A stretch of DNA of 64,000 bases from Microcoleus vaginatus WJT46-NPBG5 (lineage in GTDB: Bacteria; Cyanobacteriota; Cyanobacteriia; Cyanobacteriales; Oscillatoriaceae). Where the stretch lies: positions 186,001-250,000 of the forward strand of contig JAHHHM010000001.1 in assembly GCA_019359355.1 (NCBI GenBank). The letters are read 5' to 3'. The notes beneath the pieces are model-generated. The model saw only the letters and a list, made by a program, of their open reading frames with translations. It did no database searches and was not told the DNA's origin. Shown in pieces: positions 55,076 to 64,000 of the stretch (position 1 is its first letter; each line of letters opens with the position of its first letter). Both the position numbers and the translations under genes were made by a program.

Positions 55076-56806
55076 TTATTTCTCTGCTGCTTTCACAATA
55101 CACTCTGATCGCAAAATTATAAAACTTTCTTGATTAAAAACAGAACAACGCTCGGCGATGCGGGACAAAGCTGGCACTGCTCCTTGCTGCAACTTTTTGC
55201 TTGCATCCATTGCTACGGGATACTGCCGCCGCCAGCGATTTGCTGTGATATATTCTGGCGTAAATGCGGAGTTATCGAGGAGCCAAAAATCTACTTTGTA
55301 CTTTTGAATAAGCTGTTGTGCCGGCGCTAAATCCTGGCTGTACTGAGCGTCAATTAATTCCAATGCTCGTTCCCGAAATTGGCGGTAATAGCCGGCATGA
55401 TAGGGAATTGCATATTCCCGCCCGACTAAAATGGAGCGCCCAGCAAAAGAGGGGATGTTACTGGCTTCTTCCGCAATCGATGCGATCAGGGTGTCTTTGG
55501 GTTGTTGTTGAAAAAACTCATATAAAGCCTTAGTTTGTCCCACAGTATAATCACTTTTTGGGAAGGTTTTAACCAAGCTAGGATAAATTAAAATTATCAA
55601 ACTAATTACGCAAGAAACCAAGCCTAACAGTAAAGAAGTTCTTGATTTTTTCTTATTTAAAATAGAATCTCTGAGGGTTTGTAAAACTGCCTCTAAAAGG
55701 ATAATTAAGGTAATGCCGGCGGCAATTGCTAAGACAATTCGCAGGCTATGTTGGGTGTAACGGCTGGGCAGATGAAGTTTGAATAAAACAGCATGAGCAG
55801 CCAAAAACATGGCAAGGGAAGCCAGAAGAATTTGAGGTAAAACGGTGACGTCGGCACGCAATTCTTTGAGTAAAGGAAAGCGAGACGGATAGCGCAGCAA
55901 AATCGGCAGCAAAACCGCACTCCAGATAGGAATCGGCAAGCGGGATGGCAAGATGCCGCTACCTCGCCCATCCAGCCAAAAGTTTAAAGGATCGTTGTGA
56001 AAAAAAGGTGTGCGCCCTTTGGGTAGGAATTCGGGCAGCATTCTTGCTTCTGCTGGAGTAATTACGGGGCCATATTCACTAGCGCTTAAAGCGTAGGGCA
56101 ACATAATCAAAAAAGCAATCGCTAATCCGACTGCACAAAACCAATATTCTTTGCGATCTTGAGAAAGTTGAATACGTCTTCTTGAAAAGTGAATAAGTTG
56201 CAGAATTAAGATGCCGGCGCAGATGAATACATATTGGGGATAAAATAATCCTAAAAGGGAAATAGCGATGCCGCTGCCTATGAATGAACGGCGTAGTAAA
56301 TAATATAAGAAGGCTACAAATAGGGGATAAACAAAGGCTCTTGGGGTTGCGGAAATTAAGTCATCTTTCATCCATAAGCTTTGATTGAGCAGTAATGAGG
56401 AAAGAAAGCCGGCTGCCGGTATGGGCAAGATTTGCAGGGTACAGGCGAAACAGTAGCCGGTGGTGATTAATCCTAGTACCATTGGCAGGAGTTTATGCAG
56501 CAGCATGGGTTCGATGCCGGCTGCGTTTATCAGTTGATAAAGGGTGGTATATCCCCAAGGTGCAACTGATTGAAAGTAGTTGGCGATTAAATCATTGGGA
56601 AATAGTTCTGGATCGCTAAAGCGTTGCATCCAAAATACGTGTTGTCTGGCGTCGTCTTGCACGACGTAATCGCTGCTAAAGGCTTGTTGCAGTGCGAGAA
56701 GTGCGTAAATAAATGAAAAGGTTAGGCTTAAGCTGAACCAGAATATAAGTTGAGATCGGGAAGTTTTGGTTTGGGTTAGAAGTTTATGTAGTTGGGTGAT
56801 GAGCAT
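55076..56806 (-). CDS. GT-C-like multi-pass membrane protein (paralogue A)
   Basis: 576 residues with about ten membrane segments. After the first span the extracytoplasmic loop holds VVQDDARQHVFWMQRF; an acidic pair in this place is the mark of GT-C glycosyltransferases that use lipid-linked donors. Other conserved blocks shared with its two paralogues are SLWMKDDLISATPRAFVYPL, PSRYTQHSLRIVLAIAAGI and the C-terminal soluble part with FFQQQPKDTLIASIAEEASN and YAIPYHAGYYRQFRERALEL. Conserved function is unknown, but a role in envelope or exopolysaccharide sugar transfer fits the neighbours (GT39, GT2). Last gene of the minus-strand group. Confidence 0.8.
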   Translation of the reverse strand: MLITQLHKLLTQTKTSRSQLIFWFSLSLTFSFIYALLALQQAFSSDYVVQDDARQHVFWMQRFSDPELFPNDLIANYFQSVAPWGYTTLYQLINAAGIEPMLLHKLLPMVLGLITTGYCFACTLQILPIPAAGFLSSLLLNQSLWMKDDLISATPRAFVYPLFVAFLYYLLRRSFIGSGIAISLLGLFYPQYVFICAGILILQLIHFSRRRIQLSQDRKEYWFCAVGLAIAFLIMLPYALSASEYGPVITPAEARMLPEFLPKGRTPFFHNDPLNFWLDGRGSGILPSRLPIPIWSAVLLPILLRYPSRFPLLKELRADVTVLPQILLASLAMFLAAHAVLFKLHLPSRYTQHSLRIVLAIAAGITLIILLEAVLQTLRDSILNKKKSRTSLLLGLVSCVISLIILIYPSLVKTFPKSDYTVGQTKALYEFFQQQPKDTLIASIAEEASNIPSFAGRSILVGREYAIPYHAGYYRQFRERALELIDAQYSQDLAPAQQLIQKYKVDFWLLDNSAFTPEYITANRWRRQYPVAMDASKKLQQGAVPALSRIAERCSVFNQESFIILRSECIVKAAEK

Positions 56807-56916
56807 GGGGGGTTTGTATTTGATTTTTTAACCGCAGATAAATGCAGATGATAGCGCAGCGTGCCGATAGGCATAGAGGGATGTTTTTTTGGGGTGTAGC
56901 AAGGGTTAGATATAGG

Positions 56917-58536
56917 TTATTTTTTTAGTTTCCATAGCCAGAAATTTTGGTTGTTTAATAGTAATTCTGTTTGACGGTTTTGCTGAATTTCGATTCCTTT
57001 GATTAAGGTTTGGGAAGGACTGAATACAAATATATCGCTGAAGCCGGCTGGGATTTTAGGGACTTGAGGTTCAAGGACTAATTGAAGTTTGACTTTCGGA
57101 TCGAGGAGGTAGCTAAGAGATAGCATTCGGCAGGTAAAACAATCACCCAAGATAGGGGAGTTATCGCTAATCAGAAGTGGGTTAGGTGTTTGGTTAACTA
57201 TTTGAGCGATTTGAGGCAGATATTGGTTTTTGGAGGGGCTTTTGTTCCACCAGAATTGGGCTTGAGAACTGATGGTACAGGAGAGAATTCCGCTTAAGGC
57301 TAGGGCAATTAGAATTAAGTGCCAAAATTTTTGTTGCCGGGGGTGCCTAGAGACGGGGAGTTGAGTGGCGAGAAGGTAAGCGACAGCGAGTTGAATCCCT
57401 AAATAATAGGGAATTAGATATCGGGCGGTGGTAGATCGCAGTCCTCCTAAAATTAAATCGGGTAGAATTAAAGCCAGTGCCGGCACTCCCATCAATGTTA
57501 GGATAAATAACCAAACTTTTGGGGGGGTATGCCGGCATAAAAAATAAATTGAATAAGCAATTATAAATAATATAGCGATACTGGGAGGGTTTAAAGATTT
57601 ATAGCCGATATTCAAATCGAAAAAAACATTGCTTGTGTGAACCAGCAACCGCTGGAGTAAAAAACCAAAGGCTACTCTTTGATTTGTCCAAGCAGCGCTA
57701 GTTTGAAGCCGGTTTAAATTAGCAACTGTTACCCAAAGCCAGGGAGAAAAAGCGAGAATGCCGGCGGATAAAGCGATCAGATAAATTTTAACGGTTTTAT
57801 TCCAACGAAAATCTTCAATTCTTAAGAAATAAATGCCTTGGGCAATTGTTACGAACCAAGCAAAGAGAAAGGTATAAAGATTAAGTGCTATCGTGGCAGC
57901 ATAAATGCCCCAATATAGTTTAGTTTGAAGGCGTATGGCTCGCAATAGTGCGGCACTTGATAGTAAAGTGGTAACCGTCCATAAACTGTACTCTCGTGCT
58001 TCTTGTGCGTAGAGAACGTGAAAAGGAGAGACAGCCATGAGTGCAATGGCAATCCAGGCAACTAGGGGCGACTCAAATAATTCTAGGCACAGCCAATAAA
58101 GCGCCGGAAATACTAATAAGCTAATTAAGGCAGATAAAGTTCTTGGTGTTGCTACAGAATCGCCAAATTGCTGCACCCAATATCGCGCCATTATATAATA
58201 AAGTGGTGGGTGTTGGGGAGATTCTATTGCTAAAGAGTTTAAAGTGCCGGCTAAGCCTTTTTCTGAATTGGGTTGTTGATATTTCTGCAAGCTTGCAACG
58301 CTAATTACTTCACCGTTGTAGAGTTTTTTGATTGCTTCAGCTTCGGTATGTCCGGAAATCCGCAAGGATGTGTAAGTTTCATCTATCCAATATATTTTTT
58401 TATCAATATTGAGAAACCTGAAATAAACACCAAAAATCAACAAACTTGTAATTAAAAATATGAAGCAAGTTTGTTGCAAAGCTCGATTTTGCCCCATTTT
58501 TCTATTAATTTCTCGCACCCGATCAAGATAATTCAT
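56917..58536 (-). CDS. GT39/ArnT-like glycosyltransferase
   Basis: 539-residue membrane protein with about eleven spans, related to protein O-mannosyltransferase and ArnT. The first loop carries the catalytic-type DE pair in KIYWIDETYTSLRISGH; the typical PQHPPLYYIMARYWVQQFGD follows (about residues 108-127), then AISPFHVLYAQEAREYSLW-like text (VSPFHVLYAQEAREYSLWT). These features are diagnostic of the dolichyl/polyprenyl-phosphate-sugar-using family. It sits between paralogues A and B. It should use a polyprenyl-phosphate sugar, possibly made by the GT2 enzyme at 62403. Confidence 0.88.
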   Translation of the reverse strand: MNYLDRVREINRKMGQNRALQQTCFIFLITSLLIFGVYFRFLNIDKKIYWIDETYTSLRISGHTEAEAIKKLYNGEVISVASLQKYQQPNSEKGLAGTLNSLAIESPQHPPLYYIMARYWVQQFGDSVATPRTLSALISLLVFPALYWLCLELFESPLVAWIAIALMAVSPFHVLYAQEAREYSLWTVTTLLSSAALLRAIRLQTKLYWGIYAATIALNLYTFLFAWFVTIAQGIYFLRIEDFRWNKTVKIYLIALSAGILAFSPWLWVTVANLNRLQTSAAWTNQRVAFGFLLQRLLVHTSNVFFDLNIGYKSLNPPSIAILFIIAYSIYFLCRHTPPKVWLFILTLMGVPALALILPDLILGGLRSTTARYLIPYYLGIQLAVAYLLATQLPVSRHPRQQKFWHLILIALALSGILSCTISSQAQFWWNKSPSKNQYLPQIAQIVNQTPNPLLISDNSPILGDCFTCRMLSLSYLLDPKVKLQLVLEPQVPKIPAGFSDIFVFSPSQTLIKGIEIQQNRQTELLLNNQNFWLWKLKK

Positions 58537-58593
58537 TCAATTGTTTTTATTTAGGGCTTTCGGCTTCAATTTTTTTGCTTTAAATTTAAAGCT

Positions 58594-60366
58594 TTATTTT
58601 TCTTGAGCTTTTAAAATACAGTCTGAACTTAAGACAATCAAATTTTTCCTGTCAAATACAGAACATTGCTGGATAAGATTTTCTAAAATCGGCTTTCTTT
58701 TATCCTTCATTTTTTCAATTGCCTCACCGGCTGCGGGTTGGTATTGCATTACCCATTTATTTTTTGCCACATAATTTGGTTTAAAAGCATTTTTATCTAG
58801 CAACCAGAAATCTATACCCGATGTCTGAATAAAATTTTTAACCTCTGCTAAATCTAAGCTGTATTGAGCGCGAATCAAATCAAGGACTCGCTGGCGAAAT
58901 TGCCGATAGTAGCCTAAATGATAGGGAATGGCATATTGATTGCCAACCCAAATAGATCTCTGAGCAAATGTAGGTATCCTGTCAATTTCGTCGGCTAAAG
59001 ACGCAATGACAATGTCTTTGGGCTGTTGTTGAAAAAATTCATAGAGTGCCGGCATTTGACCTATCTTATATGCAGTTCTGGGAAAATAAGGAACAAAATT
59101 AGGATAAAATAGTAAAATTAAAACTATGAAAATAAACGGGAAAAGAAACCAAGCGTTTTTTTGAGAATTTGAAGGGTTACCTGTTACCTTTCTCAACAAC
59201 GCATCTAAGATCACAGTTATCGCGATGCCGGCTGACATTGCCATCACAATTCGCAGGCTATGCTGGCTATACCGGCTGGGAAGATGAAGTTTAAATAGTA
59301 CAGCATGAGCGGCAATAAACATCGCCAGGGAAGCTAAGCCAACTTGAGGCAGTAAAAAGATGCCGGTTTTTAGCTGTTTAATTAAAGGAAACTGCAAAGG
59401 AAATTTTGCCAACATCGGCAGTGATAATCCCACCGCAAACATTACGGGAAAATACTTAAATGGCAACCAACTCCACTCTAAAGGAAAGAAGCCGCTGCGC
59501 TGTGCATATAACCAAAATTTCCAAGAGTCGGGGAGAAAAAAATCACTTCTTCCTTTTGGCGAAAATTCTAACATTTTCCTCGCTTCTGCACCTGTAATAA
59601 TCGGGCCAAATTCCGAGGTCTTTAAGGCATAAGGTAACATCACGAGCAACGCCACAGCCAAACCAACCCCACAAAATAAATAATCGCCTCGATCTTGAGA
59701 AAAATAAGGATGCCAAATGCCAAACTTTGCGTCTTTTCTCCATTTCAGCCATTGCAAAATGAGGATGCCGATGCAGAGAAACACAGACTGCGGGTAAAAT
59801 AATCCTAATAAGACGATAGTTACACCTGCCGGCAGCAATGATCGCCGTAACAAATAGTATAAAAATGCTGTAAATAATGGGTAGAAAAAAGCCCTTGGCG
59901 TGGCAGATACTAAATCATCTTTCATCCAAAGATTTTGATTAAGGAGTAGCGAGGTAACGAATCCAGAAAACGGCACCGGCAGGATTTGAATCACACAGCC
60001 AAAGCAGTAGCCCGTGGTGATTAATCCTATTAAAATCGGTAACAATTTATTCAGCAGCAGGGGATTAATTCCTAACCCTGCAAATAGCTGATAAAAAGCC
60101 GTGTAGCCGGCAGGCGCAACGGATTGAAAATAATCGGTAATTAAATCGTTTGGAAATAATTGTGGATCGAGAAACCGCTGCATCCAAAATACGTGCTGCC
60201 GCGCATCATCCTGCACAACATATTCACTGCTAAACGCTTGCCGTAGCCCTAATAATCCATAAAGGGTTGCAAAAGTCAAGCTTAAAGAAAACCAAAAAAT
60301 CCACTGAGACTTGGTAGGCTTAGTGTTTGGGGCAGTGAAAAAATTGTGCAGATGCGCGATTAGCAT
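58594..60366 (-). CDS. GT-C-like multi-pass membrane protein (paralogue B)
   Basis: 590 residues, a clear paralogue of the genes at 55076-56806 and 60408-62210. The DD-containing loop reads VVQDDARQHVFWMQRFLDP; the shared blocks are LWMKDDLVSATPRAFFYPLF, LPSRYSQHSLRIVMAMSAGI and IPYHLGYYRQFRQRVLDLIR. Differences from A are mainly in the large middle loop. About 60 bp separate its stop from the next gene on the left, and 41 bp separate its start from paralogue C, so the group is likely one operon. Role as for paralogue A. Confidence 0.8.
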   Translation of the reverse strand: MLIAHLHNFFTAPNTKPTKSQWIFWFSLSLTFATLYGLLGLRQAFSSEYVVQDDARQHVFWMQRFLDPQLFPNDLITDYFQSVAPAGYTAFYQLFAGLGINPLLLNKLLPILIGLITTGYCFGCVIQILPVPFSGFVTSLLLNQNLWMKDDLVSATPRAFFYPLFTAFLYYLLRRSLLPAGVTIVLLGLFYPQSVFLCIGILILQWLKWRKDAKFGIWHPYFSQDRGDYLFCGVGLAVALLVMLPYALKTSEFGPIITGAEARKMLEFSPKGRSDFFLPDSWKFWLYAQRSGFFPLEWSWLPFKYFPVMFAVGLSLPMLAKFPLQFPLIKQLKTGIFLLPQVGLASLAMFIAAHAVLFKLHLPSRYSQHSLRIVMAMSAGIAITVILDALLRKVTGNPSNSQKNAWFLFPFIFIVLILLFYPNFVPYFPRTAYKIGQMPALYEFFQQQPKDIVIASLADEIDRIPTFAQRSIWVGNQYAIPYHLGYYRQFRQRVLDLIRAQYSLDLAEVKNFIQTSGIDFWLLDKNAFKPNYVAKNKWVMQYQPAAGEAIEKMKDKRKPILENLIQQCSVFDRKNLIVLSSDCILKAQEK

Positions 60367-60407
60367 GGCGGAAAAAAGTAGATCATTAAGAAGCCAAATG
60401 TCAAATT

Positions 60408-62210
60408 TTAGTTTTTAATTGAATTGACAATACATTCTGCCTGTAGAACAACCAATCCTTGAGTTTGCAAAACGCTACAGCGATCCGTCACGCCGGCTAA
60501 AGCTGGAACCGCACCTTGCTGCACTCTCGCTTTTGCTTCTAAATATGCCGGCTCATACTGTTTAATCCAAATACTGGTATGGGAATCATCATTGTCTAAA
60601 AAAGCAAAATACTCCGGTTTCAGGGCTTTCGCATCTATTAGCCAAAAATCTATCCCATACTTTTCTATAAAGCTTCGGACTTGTTTGAGATCGGGACTAT
60701 ATTGAGCGCGAATTAAATCGCTTGTGCGCTGCCGGATTTCAGCATAGTAACGAGTATGGTAAGGAATTGCATATTCCCGCGCTGTTAAAACTGAGCGTTT
60801 GGTAAATGTGGGAAGATTACTGGCTTCTCCGGTTAAAGACGCGATGGTAATATCTTTGGGTTGTTGTTGAAAAAACTGATAGAGTTCGGGCATTTTCCCC
60901 ACTTCATAACCGGCTCTAGGGAATTTTTTTAAGGAACTTGGGTAAAGAATGAAGGTAGTCCCTAATAGTACAGTTAAACTCAGTGCTAATAGAGGAGGGA
61001 GAAATGGGAAACGATGAAGGGAAAATTTACCCCGCTTTTCTCTCTTCCCTTGTGCCCAAGAAAAAAGAGCATCTAATAAAACTGTAAGGGCAAGGCCGGC
61101 AGAAATTGCCATGAACATTCGCAGATTATGTTGCGTATACCGGCTGGGAAGATAAAGCTTAAACAGTAAGGCATGAGAGGCAATAAACCAAAACGTAGAA
61201 ACCAGTAAGATTTGGGGTAAGATTGCAATGCCTATTGTAATTTGGGTGGCTAGGGGAAAGCGGGAAGGAAATTTTAATAGCGCCGGCAATAATAACCCTA
61301 CACCGCAGAAGATCAGAAAATAACTGTGGGGTAATTTTTGCCATTCTCTTGGGAAAAAGCCGCTGCGATCTCCCCATAACCAAAACTTCGAGAAATGATC
61401 ACGGAAAAAATCGCTCCGTCCGTTTTTGGAAAACTCTAACATTGTTCGGGCTTGAGCGCCGGTGACGACAGGGCCAAATTCTGACGCTTCTAAAGCGTAA
61501 GGTAACATCACCACCAGCGCCATCCCCAAGCCGGCGGCAACAAACCAAAAATCGCGCCGATCTTTACATAGACGGGGACGCCAGCCTTCCCAACGCACTA
61601 ACTGCAAGATGAGTACGCCGGCTGAAATCAGCACGCATTGCGGGTAAAACAACCCTTGCAGGGCGATGACTGCGAGACAGGGAAACAGCGATCGCCGCAT
61701 CAAATAGTATAAAAATGCCAGAAATAGGGGATATAAAAATGCTCTAGGAGTGGCTGAGGCGATGTCATCCTTCATCCAGAGATTTTGATTGAGCAGCAGC
61801 GTGGCAATAAACCCAGCCGCCGGCACCGGCAAGATTTCCATCACGCAAGCAAAACAGTAGCCGGTGGTGAGCAATACCAGGGCGAATGGCAAGATTTTAC
61901 TGAAAAACAGGGGATTGACACCGAGGGTAGCAAACAGCCGGTAGAAAGCAGTGTATCCAGCCGGCGCGGAGGATTGATAGTAATTGGCGATCCAATCATT
62001 CGGGAATAACTGGGGATCGATGAAGCGCTGCATCCAAAATACGTGCTGCACCGCATCGTCTTGCACGACGTACTCGCTGCCAAAGGCTTGCTGTAGCCCC
62101 AAAAAGCTGTAAATCACCGCAAACGTCAGGCTTAACGTCAACCAAAACACCAAGGGCGACGATGATTTGCCAAGTGGGCTGCTTAAAAATCTGTGTAAGT
62201 GCGATATCAT
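60408..62210 (-). CDS. GT-C-like multi-pass membrane protein (paralogue C)
   Basis: 600 residues, first gene of the minus-strand group. The acidic loop reads VVQDDAVQHVFWMQRFIDP (one change in the otherwise constant DDARQ string). The shared blocks are LWMKDDIASATPRAFLYPLF, LPSRYTQHNLRMFMAISAGL and IPYHTRYYAEIRQRTSDLIR. It is divergent from the GT2 gene (192 bp intergenic), so a shared promoter region is likely. Three such genes in a row suggest gene amplification followed by specialisation, for example for different donors or positions in one glycan. Confidence 0.8.
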   Translation of the reverse strand: MISHLHRFLSSPLGKSSSPLVFWLTLSLTFAVIYSFLGLQQAFGSEYVVQDDAVQHVFWMQRFIDPQLFPNDWIANYYQSSAPAGYTAFYRLFATLGVNPLFFSKILPFALVLLTTGYCFACVMEILPVPAAGFIATLLLNQNLWMKDDIASATPRAFLYPLFLAFLYYLMRRSLFPCLAVIALQGLFYPQCVLISAGVLILQLVRWEGWRPRLCKDRRDFWFVAAGLGMALVVMLPYALEASEFGPVVTGAQARTMLEFSKNGRSDFFRDHFSKFWLWGDRSGFFPREWQKLPHSYFLIFCGVGLLLPALLKFPSRFPLATQITIGIAILPQILLVSTFWFIASHALLFKLYLPSRYTQHNLRMFMAISAGLALTVLLDALFSWAQGKREKRGKFSLHRFPFLPPLLALSLTVLLGTTFILYPSSLKKFPRAGYEVGKMPELYQFFQQQPKDITIASLTGEASNLPTFTKRSVLTAREYAIPYHTRYYAEIRQRTSDLIRAQYSPDLKQVRSFIEKYGIDFWLIDAKALKPEYFAFLDNDDSHTSIWIKQYEPAYLEAKARVQQGAVPALAGVTDRCSVLQTQGLVVLQAECIVNSIKN

Positions 62211-62402
62211 ATCAATTTTGAATTTTGAGTGCGTGGATTAGGGATTGATTAAGCAAGCTTAGCGCGGTATTTTAAGTTATTTAATTCATGCAAACTTATA
62301 ACAAATTTAGATGAAAGCGGTCAGACAGAGGGATGAAAGGCTCAAATCAGAATAGTATATGGGGGTGATGGAATAAATGTAAGCAGGAGTGGAAGATAAG
62401 TC

Positions 62403-63329
62403 ATGGCCGAAGGCAAGATATTGGGTGAAGAAGGAAACCCAACCGCTCAAAATTTAGGAGCGATTTGTCCGGCTTTTTCGCTCGTGCTGCCGGTTTATAA
62501 CGAAGAATTGGGCATTACGACAACGCTGGATCACCTTCAGGAAACGCTTCAGGGTGTCGGGAGTAAATATGAACTCGTTGTCGTAAACGATGGTTCTACA
62601 GACAGAAGCGGTGAAATTTTACGCGCTCGTTCTGATATCCGACTCGTCGAGCACCCGCGAAATCGGGGATATGGTGCCGCGCTGAAAACGGGAATTCAAC
62701 ACGCTCAGTATCCCTTAATTGTTATTACAGATGCCGATGGCACTTATCCGAATGAGCGAATTCCGGAATTGGTTGCACTGGCAATGCACGCAGATATGGT
62801 TGTCGGCGCGAGAATTGGGGCAAACGTTCAGTATTCCAATATCCGGAAAATTCCTAAGTGGTTCCTCGTTCATTTTGCCCAATGGGTGGTAAGACGGCGT
62901 ATTCCCGATTTGAATAGTGGGTTGCGAGTTTTTCACAAAAGCGTTGTCGAGCGATTTCTGAATATTTTGCCCGACACATTTAGTTTTACAACCACAATCA
63001 CCCTGGCAATGCTGACAAACCATTATTTGGTTCATTATGAGCCAATTGACTATCGATTCCGGGTAGGTAAAAGTAAGATTAAACCGATTCGCGATACGTT
63101 AGGGTTTATTCAGTTAATTCTCAGAACCGGCGTTTATTTTGCCCCGTTGAGAGTGTTTTTGCCTGTGGCAGGTATATTCTTTGCCGGCTTCTTATTCACA
63201 CTTTTTCAAGATATCTTTGTTCGAGAAGATTTAACCGAGAGAACCCTCATTCTTTTTGTCGCCGCTACTCAGATCGCTATGTTTTCGCTTCTAGCAGACA
63301 TGATCGATAAACGTAATATGCGGTTGTAG
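62403..63329 (+). CDS. DPM1/GtrB-like family 2 glycosyltransferase
   Basis: 308 residues. Residues 25-240 are a GT-A domain: FSLVLPVYNEELGITTTLDH, ELVVVNDGSTDRSGEIL, the DADGTYP acidic motif (catalytic DxD-like) and RKIPKWFLVHFAQWVV. This pattern belongs to polyprenyl-phosphate sugar transferases such as DPM1 and GtrB; two C-terminal membrane helices (VFLPVAGIFFAGFLFTLF and LILFVAATQIAMFSLLADMI) fit the GtrB type. It likely makes a polyprenyl-phosphate-linked sugar that GT-C enzymes (56917-62210) then use outside the membrane. Confidence 0.9.
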   Translation: MAEGKILGEEGNPTAQNLGAICPAFSLVLPVYNEELGITTTLDHLQETLQGVGSKYELVVVNDGSTDRSGEILRARSDIRLVEHPRNRGYGAALKTGIQHAQYPLIVITDADGTYPNERIPELVALAMHADMVVGARIGANVQYSNIRKIPKWFLVHFAQWVVRRRIPDLNSGLRVFHKSVVERFLNILPDTFSFTTTITLAMLTNHYLVHYEPIDYRFRVGKSKIKPIRDTLGFIQLILRTGVYFAPLRVFLPVAGIFFAGFLFTLFQDIFVREDLTERTLILFVAATQIAMFSLLADMIDKRNMRL

Positions 63330-63357
63330 ATTAGCTATCTTGCCTTGCCGGCTCAAA

Positions 63358-64000
63358 TTAAACTTTACCGCGCAACGCTGTTAAATATTGCCCTAAAAAA
63401 GGCAAGCCGGCAAGGGCAGGAACAACATAACGCGACGTACAAAGTAATCCCAGCGCTGCAGCAGTTGGCGCATTAAAATAAGGTTGGTAAAACAAAATTA
63501 GCGCCGCATCACGAGTCCCCACGCCGGCAAATGTCAGCGGCAGCAACCCAGCCAAAATTGCTAGAGGAGAAAGGGCGAGATTTGCTAAAAAAGGCGTCCA
63601 TGCATTGAGGGCGAGGATAAAAAACCAAATTTGTAACAGATGGCAGAACCAGATAAAAATAGAAGTGCCGGTTATTATAGCCAGTTGACGTTTATCGCTC
63701 CAAAAATAATCGTGCATCTCTGACCAGGAAAAGCGCATTTTGTCAAGCTTTACTTTAAGTTTTTTAGGAGCAAACCGGCTCAAAATCGTAAAAAATAATT
63801 GGGCAAGCCGGCGAGAACTTAATAACAGCACTCCTATAAGCAAGCCGATGGAAACCCCAGCCGTCATCAGCCAAAACAAGACATCTTTGTGCCGGTAAAA
63901 GATTAACCCAAACACACACCACAGAAGCAGCGAGAGCATATCGCAAGACTTCTCAAATACTACTAGCGACAGCGAAAGGGAACCACTCAAATGTCCCTTA
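63358..64000 (-). CDS. YbhN/UPF0104-type membrane protein (5' end outside window)
   Basis: C-terminal 210-plus residues of an integral membrane protein of the lysylphosphatidylglycerol-synthase-transmembrane/UPF0104 family. The frame is open to base 64000 without a start, so the N terminus lies to the right. The family mark AGLLPLTFAGVGTRDAALIL is present near the end, together with several hydrophobic spans (LLSLLLWCVFGLIF, FWLMTAGVSIGLLIGVLLL, TSIFIWFCHLLQIWFFILAL). Family members (AglD-like, YbhN) often neighbour glycosyltransferases and are thought to move or flip lipid-linked sugars. It is convergent with the GT2 gene, 28 bp apart. Confidence 0.82.
   Translation of the reverse strand, partial: KGHLSGSLSLSLVVFEKSCDMLSLLLWCVFGLIFYRHKDVLFWLMTAGVSIGLLIGVLLLSSRRLAQLFFTILSRFAPKKLKVKLDKMRFSWSEMHDYFWSDKRQLAIITGTSIFIWFCHLLQIWFFILALNAWTPFLANLALSPLAILAGLLPLTFAGVGTRDAALILFYQPYFNAPTAAALGLLCTSRYVVPALAGLPFLGQYLTALRGKV

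Noticed and set aside
1-64000. tRNA and rRNA genes
   Set aside because: Reading the intergenic regions, I found no T-loop-like GTTCGAATC string with a matching acceptor stem and no rRNA motif; a covariance-model scan would be needed to exclude a missed tRNA.

Overview
The window is a piece of a cyanobacterial chromosome, probably from a filamentous non-heterocystous (Oscillatoriales-like) species; the genus cannot be fixed from sequence alone. Evidence is the set of genes: NAD(P)H dehydrogenase subunit K, a Tab2/Atab2 photosystem translation factor, a cyanobacterial-type photolyase, a PEP-CTERM protein, a WGxxGxxG surface protein, a CHAT relic and several small proteins known only from cyanobacteria. 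HIP1 octamers (GCGATCGC) occur, but a second palindrome, GCCGGC, is far more frequent (seven copies in the first 1.65 kb).

Layout. 1-9.4 kb: VanW-like protein (cut by the window edge), ADP-ribosylglycohydrolase, a TonB-receptor plug without its barrel, photolyase, PEP-CTERM protein, FkbM methyltransferase, mnmG, and a membrane protein with a GspC/PilP-like end. 9.4-17.3 kb: coiled-coil protein, a 48-residue ribbon-helix-helix protein, alpha-glucan phosphorylase, Tab2, an SGNH-like protein, mtnP. 17.5-22.6 kb: an accessory island with a TPR membrane protein, a decayed second TPR gene, a reverse transcriptase with a C-terminal HEPN motif (AbiA-like defence architecture) and two overlapping small genes; GCCGGC is absent from the RT and the two genes after it, which points to recent acquisition. 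22.8-25.7 kb: pyrE, secreted small proteins, bioF. 25.8-29.2 kb: two alternating pairs of a YflT/glycine-zipper stress protein and a BON-domain lipoprotein. 29.2-31.9 kb: no intact gene, but a decayed CHAT (caspase-like) protease gene can be read on the minus strand.

31.9-47.2 kb is a sugar region: glycosyltransferase, UDP-galactopyranose mutase (glf), a GH1-RmlD fusion, galE, a cupin, a GH2 glycosidase, galT, an M24-like protein that has lost metal ligands, and galK. It gives a full Leloir pathway for beta-galactosides plus a route to galactofuranose or another galactose-rich surface glycan. A solitary ndhK lies inside it.

47.4-54.4 kb carries a baeRF-type release-factor-like protein, a metallo-beta-lactamase-fold hydrolase, an SDR enzyme and two low-complexity exported proteins (a DUF4142 protein with eight 42-bp repeats; a Gly/Ser/Thr-rich WGxxGxxG protein). 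55-64 kb is an envelope glycan block: three tandem paralogous GT-C-like membrane proteins, a GT39 enzyme, a DPM1-like GT2 enzyme and a YbhN/UPF0104 membrane protein that runs off the right edge.
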